A DNA stretch of 11,823 nucleotides from Gammaproteobacteria bacterium (GTDB lineage Bacteria > Pseudomonadota > Gammaproteobacteria > Eutrophobiales > Eutrophobiaceae), in the NCBI GenBank assembly GCA_003645215.1, contig QNEM01000035.1, positions 1 through 11,823 of the forward strand. Direction: 5' to 3'. How positions within the stretch are numbered: position 1 is the stretch's first letter; the number at the start of each line of letters is the position of its first letter. Below, piece after piece: positions 1 to 6,612 of this stretch. The notes under the pieces were generated by a model, which was given only the letters and a program-made list of their open reading frames with translations, ran no database searches and was not told the origin of the DNA. Both the position numbers and the translations under genes were made by a program.

Positions 1-140
1 GGCTTGGTATGCAGGTAGCGACACCAAATGTGACAATGGCATCCAGAATCTTTGCGGTCATTTATTTTCTGTTCTTTTTTCTAATGCCTTTTTATACGGC
101 AAATGATACGGATAAACCTGTTCCGGAGAGGACGACTTAA
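1..140 (+). CDS. petB: Cytochrome b of the bc1 complex (C-terminal end only)
   Basis: This is the last 45 codons of an open frame that enters from the left edge and ends at TAA 138-140. The visible peptide has one hydrophobic helix (around IFAVIYFLFFFLMPFYT) followed by the short polar tail DKPVPERTT, which matches the C-terminus of proteobacterial cytochrome b (typically ...MPWW...KPVPERVT). In the family this is the membrane subunit of complex III that carries hemes bL and bH and the quinone sites; none of those residues lie in this fragment. Its stop is two bases before the cytochrome c1 start, as expected for a petABC operon. The assignment rests on the tail plus the adjacent petC and is secure despite the short length. 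Confidence 0.9.
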   Translation, partial: LGMQVATPNVTMASRIFAVIYFLFFFLMPFYTANDTDKPVPERTT

Positions 141-142
141 AG

Positions 143-886
143 ATGAGACGGATAATTATTTTATTTATTGTTGCATTGGTTTGGCCATTCACCGTGTCGG
201 CGACATCGGCCGATCATCCTCATTTCAAGGCTGATGTAGATGTTACTGACAAGGCTTCACTACAACGTGGTGCAAGGATCTTTATGAACTATTGCATGGG
301 TTGTCATTCAGCCGCCTATATGCGCTATAACCGTATGGGGCAGGATCTGGGCATTGAAGATTCAATTTTGCAGAGCAACCTGATGTTTGCCACTGAGAAG
401 AGCGGCGATACCATGACCATTGCGATGCAACCGGGAGATGCCGAGAAATTTTTCGGTACTGCAGCACCGGACTTGTCTGTCATTGCCCGTTCAAGAGGTG
501 CTGACTGGTTGCTCACTTATTTCATGACATTCTACCGTGATGATTCCAGACCCTTCGGCGTCAACAACCTGGCGTTTAAAGATGTGGCGATGCCACACGT
601 GCTCTGGGAATTACAGGGAATACAAAAACCCGTTTATAGAATAGTTAAAAAAGAAGATGGCACGCAACGTGAAGTGATCGATCATCTGGAACTGGAAACC
701 CCGGGCAAACTTGACAGTGAAGACTATAAAAACACGGTCAATGACCTGGTGAATTTTCTTGTTTACGTCGGTGAGCCTGCTCAAATACAGCGCAAGAAAA
801 CGGGTGTCGTCGTTATTTTATATCTGCTCGTACTTCTGGTTATCGTTTATTTATTGAAGAAGGAATACTGGAAGGATATCCATTAG
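143..886 (+). CDS. petC: Cytochrome c1 of the bc1 complex
   Basis: This is the heme-c subunit of ubiquinol-cytochrome c reductase, which takes electrons from the Rieske centre and passes them to soluble cytochrome c on the periplasmic side. The 247-residue product has a signal peptide (hydrophobic 3-20, cleavage probably near VSA/TSA), a single CxxCH heme site CMGCH at 51-55, and the family sequence FKDVAMPHVLWEL with Met150 as the likely axial heme ligand. A C-terminal anchor helix at about 221-238 is followed by the typical basic and aromatic tail KKEYWKDI. Length and layout are normal for bacterial cytochrome c1. It starts two bases after petB, so the two are co-transcribed and probably translationally coupled. 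Nothing is odd or missing. Confidence 0.97.
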   Translation: MRRIIILFIVALVWPFTVSATSADHPHFKADVDVTDKASLQRGARIFMNYCMGCHSAAYMRYNRMGQDLGIEDSILQSNLMFATEKSGDTMTIAMQPGDAEKFFGTAAPDLSVIARSRGADWLLTYFMTFYRDDSRPFGVNNLAFKDVAMPHVLWELQGIQKPVYRIVKKEDGTQREVIDHLELETPGKLDSEDYKNTVNDLVNFLVYVGEPAQIQRKKTGVVVILYLLVLLVIVYLLKKEYWKDIH

Positions 887-903
887 TCGTTTTTAGAATC
901 ATT

Positions 904-909
904 TATAAT
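904..909 (+). promoter_or_regulatory. Candidate -10 box for sspA
   Basis: A perfect TATAAT sits in the 49-bp petC-sspA gap, 27 bases before the sspA start codon. The best -35 candidate at 15-17 bases spacing is poor (TTAGTC at 883-888). It suggests that sspAB can be transcribed apart from the pet operon. No terminator hairpin is visible after petC, so read-through is also likely. This is motif evidence only. Confidence 0.4.
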
Positions 910-935
910 CAAATAGTAATTTATCAGGAGATGTT

Positions 936-1574
936 ATGGCGAGTATAGCCAATAGGCGTTCTGTAATGGTGTTGTATTCAGATAGTATCAGTCCCGCAGG
1001 TCATTGCGTGCGTCTGGTGCTGGGTGAAAAAGATATCAATGTTGAAATTAATTATGTCGAAGATGGAGAAAGACCAGAAGCGTTGATAGAAATCAATCCA
1101 TACAATTCTGTTTTGACATTAATCGATAGAGATCTGGTGCTGTATGATGAACAGATCATCATGGAATATCTTGATGAAAGATTTCCTCATCCACCTTTGT
1201 TACCGGTAGATCCGGTTACCAGGGCAGGGAATCGGCAATTACGTTTCCGAGTTCTGAAAGATTTATATTCCTTGATTGATGATCTTGAATCATCGGACAG
1301 TACCAGGGTCAGTAATGCACAAAAGAACATGAAAGATAATCTTACTGCAATCGTGCCAGCGTTTGTGCACAAGCCTTATTTTATGTCCGATGAATATACC
1401 CTGGTTGATTGCTGTATGGCGCCCTTGTTATGGCGTTTGCCAGAATATGGTGTCAAGCTGCCAGCATCGGCTCGTCCACTTGAACAATATGCTGAAAGGC
1501 TTTTTGAAAGAGATGCCTTTCAATCCAGCCTCTCTGAAGAAGAAAAGGAAATACGCGGCCTGGTGAGTGTCTGA
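936..1574 (+). CDS. sspA: Stringent starvation protein A (RNA polymerase-associated, GST fold)
   Basis: SspA binds RNA polymerase holoenzyme through sigma-70 and alters transcription in stationary phase and acid or nutrient stress; it has the glutathione S-transferase fold but is not an active transferase. The 212-residue product opens with NRRSVMVLYSDSISPAGHCVRLVL and carries IIMEYLDERFPHPPLLPVDP, including the surface patch F83-P84-H85-P86-P87 used for the polymerase contact in E. coli, at the same residue numbers. The C-terminal helical domain has the family signature DEYTLVDCCMAPLLWRLP. The start is supported by AGGAG at 926-930, five bases upstream. Oddly, the thioredoxin-fold position usually SVPTL reads SVLTL (Leu60 for the usual cis-Pro). 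sspB follows five bases after the stop, so the two form an operon. Confidence 0.96.
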   Translation: MASIANRRSVMVLYSDSISPAGHCVRLVLGEKDINVEINYVEDGERPEALIEINPYNSVLTLIDRDLVLYDEQIIMEYLDERFPHPPLLPVDPVTRAGNRQLRFRVLKDLYSLIDDLESSDSTRVSNAQKNMKDNLTAIVPAFVHKPYFMSDEYTLVDCCMAPLLWRLPEYGVKLPASARPLEQYAERLFERDAFQSSLSEEEKEIRGLVSV

Positions 1575-1579
1575 TATTA

Positions 1580-2026
1580 ATGGCCACAAATGAATCCATG
1601 ACTTCAAACAAGCCCTATCTCATCAGGGCTCTGAATGAATGGATCATCGACAACCAGATGACCCCCTTTCTTCTTGTCGATGCAAATATCGAAGGGGTTG
1701 AAGTTCCTCAGCAACATATTCGGGATGGCAAGATAATCCTGAACATTGCACCAGGTGCAGTTCAGGAAATCGCTATTGAAGATGAATGGATTTATTTCTC
1801 AGCCAGGTTCAGTGGCCAGGTATTTATGATTAATGTTCCAGTCAATGCCGTATTGGCAATTTATGCAAAGGAAAATAGTCGAGGCATGATGTTCGTAGGA
1901 GATGAATCATCACTGGAAGATAATGCAGCAGTTGAGCAGACAGAATTATCTGAAAAAGAACCCGGGGAAAAGAAGCCTGGAAAAGAAGCCCAGGGGAAAA
2001 AACCAGCATTAAGAATTGTTAAATAA
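1580..2026 (+). CDS. sspB: ClpXP adaptor SspB
   Basis: SspB delivers ssrA-tagged and some other substrates to the ClpXP protease. The folded domain (about 10-105) has the family sequences KPYLIRALNEWIIDNQMTP, RDGKIILNIAPGAV and VNAVLAIYAKENSRGMMF. It is followed by a flexible linker (106-142) and a C-terminal ClpX-binding tail ALRIVK (143-148), nearly identical to the ALRVVK tail of E. coli. Its 148 residues are somewhat shorter than the E. coli protein (165), the difference lying in the linker. The linker here is Lys/Glu/Gly-rich and encoded by a degenerate tandem repeat. No strong SD precedes the ATG (GGTGAG is 12 bases upstream), and with a five-base gap after sspA, translational coupling is likely. 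Confidence 0.96.
   Translation: MATNESMTSNKPYLIRALNEWIIDNQMTPFLLVDANIEGVEVPQQHIRDGKIILNIAPGAVQEIAIEDEWIYFSARFSGQVFMINVPVNAVLAIYAKENSRGMMFVGDESSLEDNAAVEQTELSEKEPGEKKPGKEAQGKKPALRIVK
1954..1996 (+). repeat. Degenerate purine-rich tandem repeat in the sspB linker
   Basis: Three consecutive units begin with AAAAGAA and end with a C/G block: 1954-1967, 1968-1980 and 1981-1996 (14, 13 and 16 nt), with a partial fourth AAAA unit after them. They encode the K-E-x-x-G pattern of the SspB linker (about residues 126-140). Unit lengths are not multiples of three, so the repeat is at the DNA level and looks slippage-derived. Confidence 0.55.
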
Positions 2027-2040
2027 GGTTGTTACGCCCT

Positions 2041-2640
2041 TTAGTTTTCGGGTGCTTTCTCGTCAATATACTGAAATAGTTTCACAACTTTCTGCACCCC
2101 ACCAGTACGCTGAGCCTCTCCTGTGGCAGTATCAGCCTCGGGTCGAGTCAAAATACCCATTAAATAAACAACACCTTTATCAGTAACCACCTTCACACGT
2201 GTTGCATCAAAATCACCAAGTGTCAGCAGGTTGGTTTTTACTTTTGAGGTAATCAGGCTATCACTGCTACGACTTGTCCATGAACTGGGTGCTGCGATAG
2301 TGACTTCATTATAAACATGAGTCACCTTTGGAATTTCCCTGACAATGTTAACGATACGGTTTCTAATATCTTCATTTGGTGCTTCACCAGTGATTAACAC
2401 AACCGTATTGTAGCTGGTTACATTGATATGTGAATTGTCTTTGATTTCTGCATCTGCAGAGAAAGCTTTACCCGCTTTCTGCTCTATGGCCCCATCTTCA
2501 ATGAACACCCCTGTTGTGCGCCGATCATGTGCGACAGTGGCTGTTGCCCCTGCAGCTACACCACCAATAATGACGGCGGCACATCCAGAAAGTAATAACG
2601 GGATTAATGAAATTAAAATTAAAGTTTTGCCAATATTCAT
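2041..2640 (-). CDS. dolP: Dual BON-domain outer-membrane lipoprotein (DolP/YraP-like)
   Basis: In E. coli DolP is an outer-membrane lipoprotein with two BON domains that binds anionic phospholipid at division sites and supports envelope integrity and BAM function. I use the internal ATG at 2640. It gives a 199-residue product with a clean lipoprotein signal MNIGKTLILISLIPLLLSGC, Cys20 being the lipidated residue and Ala at +2 (outer-membrane sorting in the E. coli rule). The longer frame begins at a TTG inside the preceding gene and would bury the signal. BON1 covers about 50-117 (INVTSYNTVVLITGEAPNEDIR), and BON2 about 127-193 (ITSKVKTNLLTLGDFDATRVKVV, GVVYLMGILT). Length matches DolP (191 in E. 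coli). It is last in the lpoA-yraN-SIS-dolP operon, 28 bases after the SIS gene, and converges on sspB with a 14-bp gap. Confidence 0.9.
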   Translation of the reverse strand: MNIGKTLILISLIPLLLSGCAAVIIGGVAAGATATVAHDRRTTGVFIEDGAIEQKAGKAFSADAEIKDNSHINVTSYNTVVLITGEAPNEDIRNRIVNIVREIPKVTHVYNEVTIAAPSSWTSRSSDSLITSKVKTNLLTLGDFDATRVKVVTDKGVVYLMGILTRPEADTATGEAQRTGGVQKVVKLFQYIDEKAPEN

Positions 2641-2668
2641 TCTGTTATTTAAGTCCCAAGTTGTTTCT

Positions 2669-3259
2669 TTACTCTTGACCAAGAAGATGACGATCAATTA
2701 AATCACACAAGGAGTGAAGAATCATAATATGCACTTCCTGTATTCTTGCAGTAGACCAGCTGGGGACACGAAGTTCAAAGTCATCGTCTTTCATCATGTC
2801 AGCTATCTGCCCGCCTTCACGCCCGGTCAGTACAATAACAGTCATATCGCGATCGTGGGCAGCGTCAATTGCATGAATAATATTATGGGATTCTCCACTG
2901 GTGCTGAACGCCAGTAAAATATCCCCCTTTTGCCCAAGTGCCCTTATTTGTTTGGAGAATATTTCGGCGAATTGGTAATCGTTTGCGATAGAGGTAAGGG
3001 TTGATGAATCAGTTGTTAATGCAAAAGCGGGTAATCCGGGACGTTCCATCTCAAAACGATTTAACATTTCTGCGGAAAAATGTTGGGCATCAGCAGCAGA
3101 ACCACCATTCCCACAAGCCAGGATCTTGTGTTCACCCAGTATACAATTGGTCATGGCCTCTGCGGCTGCAACAATGACAGGCGCCAGAATTTCAGCAGCC
3201 TCTGTTTTGACCTGAATACTTTCGCTAAAATTTTCTTTTACTCTCTGTACAGGATCCAT
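2669..3259 (-). CDS. SIS-domain protein: DiaA-locus protein with phosphoheptose-isomerase residues
   Basis: This 196-residue SIS-fold protein lies at the position of diaA (between yraN and dolP). DiaA binds DnaA and times replication initiation; GmhA converts sedoheptulose 7-phosphate to D-glycero-D-manno-heptose 7-phosphate for LPS heptose. The phosphate-binding segment is CGNGGSAADAQHF (49-61), then FALTTDSS, a SIS serine loop FSTSGES (118-124) and a C-terminal helix ARIQEVHIMILHSLCDLI. By hand comparison, His60, Glu64, Gln174 and His182 align with GmhA His61, Glu65, Gln172 and His180, whereas E. coli DiaA has Asn at the last position. The sequence is therefore compatible with an active isomerase. 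At the equivalent locus Pseudomonas annotates GmhA. I leave the symbol open between diaA and gmhA; the SIS assignment itself is certain. Confidence 0.9.
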   Translation of the reverse strand: MDPVQRVKENFSESIQVKTEAAEILAPVIVAAAEAMTNCILGEHKILACGNGGSAADAQHFSAEMLNRFEMERPGLPAFALTTDSSTLTSIANDYQFAEIFSKQIRALGQKGDILLAFSTSGESHNIIHAIDAAHDRDMTVIVLTGREGGQIADMMKDDDFELRVPSWSTARIQEVHIMILHSLCDLIDRHLLGQE

Positions 3260-3297
3260 AATATTTTACCAAAGGAATGGTTTATCAATGCTCAGGA

Positions 3298-3675
3298 TTA
3301 TGCCTGAAATGCGTTTTTAATCCACTCAATAGTCGGGGTTTCTTGTGGGCCAGATAAGGCAACAACATCAAATCTGCAGTCTAGTTGTGAAGCACCTCGA
3401 TTTTCAGTGAGGTATTGGTGGCTGGTGGCTATTATACGATCACATTTTTTCCTGTTAATGGATTCCAGGGCGGTATGAAAGTGGTTGCTTGATCTGTAGC
3501 GGACCTCAACAAACAGAATAATATTTTCATCCTGCATGATCAGATCGATTTCACCAAATGCTGATCTGAAATTTTTACTCAGTAGTTTGAGTTTTCTGGC
3601 TGAGAGATATTCCAGTGCCGTTTGTTCAGCCCAACGTCCTCGTTGATAAGAGTTCTTCCCTGAATTACCTGGCAT
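3298..3675 (-). CDS. yraN: YraN (UPF0102) nuclease-fold protein
   Basis: This 125-residue protein belongs to the UPF0102/YraN family, which has a restriction-endonuclease-like fold; its cellular role is not firmly established. The start carries RGRWAEQTALEYL, the usual N-terminal helix. The nuclease-type motif is GEIDLI at 41-46 (Glu42, Asp44) followed by FVEVRYR at 55-61 (Glu57, Arg59; Lys is more common at the latter position, but Arg is also seen in E. coli). The C-terminus has LDCRFDVVAL and IEWIKNAF, close to E. coli YraN (131 residues). It starts 14 bases after the lpoA stop and ends 38 bases before the SIS gene, so it is operonic with both. The conserved lpoA-yraN pairing supports the call. 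Confidence 0.95.
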   Translation of the reverse strand: MPGNSGKNSYQRGRWAEQTALEYLSARKLKLLSKNFRSAFGEIDLIMQDENIILFVEVRYRSSNHFHTALESINRKKCDRIIATSHQYLTENRGASQLDCRFDVVALSGPQETPTIEWIKNAFQA

Positions 3676-3689
3676 GTGAAGGTTTCCCG

Positions 3690-5597
3690 TTAATTAAAAT
3701 CAGTTGTACTCGTGTCCACTAATTCCGGTTTTCCATCAAGAAACTGGGCCCAAATCAGTCTTCTTTGCACCCGACCCTGTTCATCAATCTTGATATAGCC
3801 GGTCTTACCTTCATATTGTTGGGTTGGTTGCAAACTGAGTTCGGCAAGTTTAGGGATAAGACGATAGGCATCGATACCAAAGGCATAAAGTCTTTTATAG
3901 GCTGCCTGGGCAGGCTTGCGATAGCGTTCAATCATTCTGTTTAAAGGGGAATATTCATTCTCCGGATCAATCATCCAGGGCATATCAACGAATAAAACAC
4001 CGTTGATATCACTATCTTCACGTGTGTTTATATTGCCTGTATAAATATTGGATATGGAATACAGGGAAATATTCTGAGTCCCGTAGTAACGCAATTGTGG
4101 AACAAGTTGCCTGGCTATTGCAGGTGGGACTGCCATGAAGATCAGATCTACATCCTGTCTGCGCCTGGTTTCGGTTTTCAGACTTCTTTGTAATCTACTA
4201 CGCAGGGTTTTACTGCGCTGTTCGCTTTGGTCAATATTAAGGGCGCCCTTAACAGGGCCGCTCAGTTCTTTAACATCGTGTCCGATACTGACATGTTCAA
4301 GCAGGGTACCACCAAGTTGTTGCCAGTGGGATGCAAATGCATCATTAATGCGTCTGCTTCTTTCATCTCCGGTGGTGATGCTTATTGCACGAGCACGTCC
4401 ATCAAACCAGGCACGTTCCGCCACTTGTCTGGCTTCATCTTCCGGAGACAGACCAAACTGTATGACAGCAGGAAGTGGAGACGGACTTGATATATTTGCA
4501 ATATCATATTCACCATCATATTGATTGAGTACCAGTGTCGTTACAGTAATATCACTCTGTTCTATGAGTTTTGAGATGGCTGGTTTTTCTAATGGGCCGA
4601 CGACGAAATCAGCACCTTCGGTAATGGCCTGTGCATACCTTGCAACGACATTATCAGTGTCAGTGTTATAGATTCTTATAATCGGTTTTTCATCTCTTGA
4701 GTCATACCATGCCGCCATGAAACCTTCGCGAATGGCGATAGAGGCATCGTTGTATCTCTCCGTGAAAGGCAGAAGCAGAGCGACTTGCGAAGGTTGTTCT
4801 GCCAATTGTATGGAACTTTCGATAATCTGTGGAATGATATCGACCAGGGCTGGGTGATCAGGATATCTTTGTTGCCATGTGGCTAATGAGGCCTCAAGGT
4901 TTACCGTATTTTGCAGCATGGTCTTGTTGATGATGGCGAGTTCCAGCCAGCTACCAGGTATTCCAGTGTCACCAGCTCTATATGTATCAAGTTCAGCTGC
5001 TGATAACCGAGATAAATTTTGCCAAAGGTTTTGATAATTTTCAGAAATCTCCTGAGCATCATCAAGATATGAATTTAAAAGAAAGCGTTCCCTGGCGGCA
5101 GAAAAATATTCTTTTTCCTGCTGTAGTATTGTTGCGCGTGTCTCATGAAATTTAGCAAGTACGGTTCTGGAAGCTTCAGAAGGAAGACTAATGTCCAGCA
5201 GGGCATAGGCAGCCTGGGGGTCATCTCTTGCCAGAAGAATCTGTGCCTTATAAATTGTTACAAGGACTCCCTGAACATTACTTAGTTTTTCAGGTGGCAG
5301 AAAATCAATAAGCTGTTGGGCCCGATCTATTTCCTCGTTTTTAATCATGGCATCAGCAGCAGCAAGCTGATACTTGAATTCATTTGCGGGATCAGATTTT
5401 GCCAGTGCCAGATATTCTTCAGCAGCAGCATAATAATCTCCTGCCTGATAAAGTTCTTTCGCGTGGACATCGGCTGCCGGGGCTGAAGTGTCCGTGACAG
5501 GCCTACTTGGTTGTGAATCACAGCCAGACAAACTCAATACGGCCAGGCTTAATAAGGAATACAGGAGAAATGGAATGATTGGTGTATTGTGTCGCAT
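3690..5597 (-). CDS. lpoA: LpoA-type lipoprotein activator of PBP1A
   Basis: In E. coli LpoA is an outer-membrane lipoprotein that reaches through the periplasm to activate the peptidoglycan synthase PBP1A. The 635-residue product (678 in E. coli) has a lipoprotein signal with lipobox LSGC, Cys26 being the lipidated residue. An alpha-helical TPR-like region follows at about 42-250 (AKELYQAGDYYAAAEEYLALAKSDP). A periplasmic-binding-protein-like domain covers about 270-630 (VALLLPFTERYNDASIAIREGF at 272-293, then ADFVVGPLEK). It heads the lpoA-yraN-SIS-dolP operon and diverges from rsmI, the E. coli arrangement. The residue after the lipid Cys is Asp (CDS), which in the E. coli Lol rule favours inner-membrane retention and is unexpected for LpoA. 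No strong SD is visible; AAGGA lies 16 bases before the ATG. Confidence 0.93.
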   Translation of the reverse strand: MRHNTPIIPFLLYSLLSLAVLSLSGCDSQPSRPVTDTSAPAADVHAKELYQAGDYYAAAEEYLALAKSDPANEFKYQLAAADAMIKNEEIDRAQQLIDFLPPEKLSNVQGVLVTIYKAQILLARDDPQAAYALLDISLPSEASRTVLAKFHETRATILQQEKEYFSAARERFLLNSYLDDAQEISENYQNLWQNLSRLSAAELDTYRAGDTGIPGSWLELAIINKTMLQNTVNLEASLATWQQRYPDHPALVDIIPQIIESSIQLAEQPSQVALLLPFTERYNDASIAIREGFMAAWYDSRDEKPIIRIYNTDTDNVVARYAQAITEGADFVVGPLEKPAISKLIEQSDITVTTLVLNQYDGEYDIANISSPSPLPAVIQFGLSPEDEARQVAERAWFDGRARAISITTGDERSRRINDAFASHWQQLGGTLLEHVSIGHDVKELSGPVKGALNIDQSEQRSKTLRSRLQRSLKTETRRRQDVDLIFMAVPPAIARQLVPQLRYYGTQNISLYSISNIYTGNINTREDSDINGVLFVDMPWMIDPENEYSPLNRMIERYRKPAQAAYKRLYAFGIDAYRLIPKLAELSLQPTQQYEGKTGYIKIDEQGRVQRRLIWAQFLDGKPELVDTSTTDFN

Positions 5598-5632
5598 TAT
5601 TTTATTAAAGTAGTCCTTAATTCGATTTTACC

Positions 5633-5648
5633 GTGGCACTTGTGTCAC
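5633..5648. promoter_or_regulatory. Imperfect palindrome in the lpoA/rsmI divergent region
   Basis: GTGGCACTTGTGTCAC has dyad symmetry at 12 of 16 positions (GTGnCACnnGTGnCAC). It lies at the centre of the 72-bp gap between the divergent lpoA and rsmI starts, where promoters for both must lie. It could be an operator; no matching regulator is recognised and no convincing -35/-10 pair was found. The call is motif evidence only. Confidence 0.25.
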
Positions 5649-5659
5649 ATTAGCGAAGC

Positions 5660-5663
5660 GGAG
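5660..5663 (+). promoter_or_regulatory. Shine-Dalgarno that sets the rsmI start
   Basis: GGAG lies six bases before GTG 5670. It favours this GTG over the GTG at 5589, which overlaps the lpoA coding end and would add 27 residues of non-family sequence. An out-of-frame ATG at 5668 hits a stop after four codons. Confidence 0.7.
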
Positions 5664-5669
5664 TTCTAT

Positions 5670-6515
5670 GTGTCAATTATAAAAGGTGCCCTGTACATTG
5701 TCGCAACTCCCATCGGCAATCTTGAGGATCTCAGCCCTCGGGCGAAGATGGTGCTGGAAAATGTCGACCTCATTGTGGCTGAGGATACTCGCCACAGCAA
5801 GCCTATGTTAAATCAATTTGGCATTGAGACAAAAATTCGTGCTTATCATGATCATAATGAACGCTCACAAGCACCTGTGCTGATTGAGCAACTTCAGGCA
5901 GGGGCATCTATCGCCCTGATATCAGATGCTGGCACACCCTTGATATGTGACCCTGGATACCATCTGCTGCTTGCTGCACACAATGAGAAGATAAAGGTGA
6001 TTCCGATCCCGGGGCCATCAGCATTGATCAGCGCACTCTCGGCTGCCGGTTTTTCTTCAGAAAAATTTATCTTTGAAGGCTATCTGCCTGCGAAGCAAAC
6101 GGCACGTCGGCAACGGCTACAGGAACTAAAGAATGAGAACAGAACACTGGTTTTTTATGAGACACCGCATCGCATATTGGCAAGCATAGAGGATGTAATA
6201 ATTTGTTTCGGTAGCGAACGACAAGCTGTAGTCGCAAAAGAGATCACCAAACTACATGAAAATATTCAGCGAGGAACACTGGTCGAGTTATTGGATTGGC
6301 TGCATAGCGATAAGGATCTGACCAAGGGTGAGTTTGTTGTGGTCATCCAGGGTGATAAAACGAACCAGTTTGATACCCAGGAGGCCAGTAGAATTCTGAA
6401 AATATTATTGGCAGATCATTCCGTGAAACAGGCAGCCAAATTAACCAGTGAAATAATGCAAGGTAACAGGAACGACATCTACAAGTTAGCCATGGATTTA
6501 AAGGAAAAAGAATAG
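5670..6515 (+). CDS. rsmI: 16S rRNA (cytidine-1402 2'-O) methyltransferase
   Basis: RsmI uses S-adenosylmethionine to 2'-O-methylate C1402 of 16S rRNA in the ribosomal P site region. From the GTG start the product is 281 residues (286 in E. coli) and begins with the family sequence KGALYIVATPIGNLEDLSPRA (5-25). It continues with IVAEDTRHS (35-43), ISDAGTPLICDPG (84-96), the tetrapyrrole-methylase-type loop IPIPGPSALISAL (111-123) and the signature FYETPHRI (162-169). KGEFVVVI near 219-226 is also typical. The start is chosen because GGAG lies six bases upstream and because everything before it lacks family similarity. It diverges from lpoA. Its usual downstream partners in Pseudomonas (rnpB, mraZ) are absent here. 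Confidence 0.95.
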   Translation: MSIIKGALYIVATPIGNLEDLSPRAKMVLENVDLIVAEDTRHSKPMLNQFGIETKIRAYHDHNERSQAPVLIEQLQAGASIALISDAGTPLICDPGYHLLLAAHNEKIKVIPIPGPSALISALSAAGFSSEKFIFEGYLPAKQTARRQRLQELKNENRTLVFYETPHRILASIEDVIICFGSERQAVVAKEITKLHENIQRGTLVELLDWLHSDKDLTKGEFVVVIQGDKTNQFDTQEASRILKILLADHSVKQAAKLTSEIMQGNRNDIYKLAMDLKEKE

Positions 6516-6587
6516 CCAGCAACTAACATAAAATGATGTCAATTTAATTTGTATGGATATATGAACAGTTCAGCGGCACAATAAGGC

Positions 6588-6597
6588 ATCAATTGAT
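6588..6597. repeat. Perfect 10-bp palindrome before the small ORF
   Basis: ATCAATTGAT is its own reverse complement and lies four bases before the AAGGAG ribosome site of the 6613 small ORF. A second short symmetric site, GAACaGTTC, lies at 6563-6571. Either could be an operator. AT-rich palindromes of this size also occur by chance. Confidence 0.3.
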
Positions 6598-6612
6598 AAT
6601 AAGGAGATTTCA

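Noticed and set aside
2027..2040. Bidirectional terminator between convergent sspB and dolP
   Set aside because: The gap is 14 bp with no hairpin plus T-run; the CCTGG/CCAGG stem inside the sspB end lacks a T-run on either strand.
2641..2697. Longer N-terminus for DolP starting at TTG 2697
   Set aside because: It would overlap the SIS gene and place 19 residues in front of a clean lipoprotein signal; ATG 2640 gives lipobox Cys at residue 20.
5589..5669. Longer N-terminus for RsmI starting at GTG 5589
   Set aside because: It overlaps the lpoA coding start, lacks family similarity and has no SD, while GTG 5670 has GGAG six bases upstream and gives the family N-terminus.
6516..6612. RNase P RNA gene after rsmI
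   Set aside because: The space is too short and none of the conserved RNase P RNA core sequence is visible here or elsewhere in the window.
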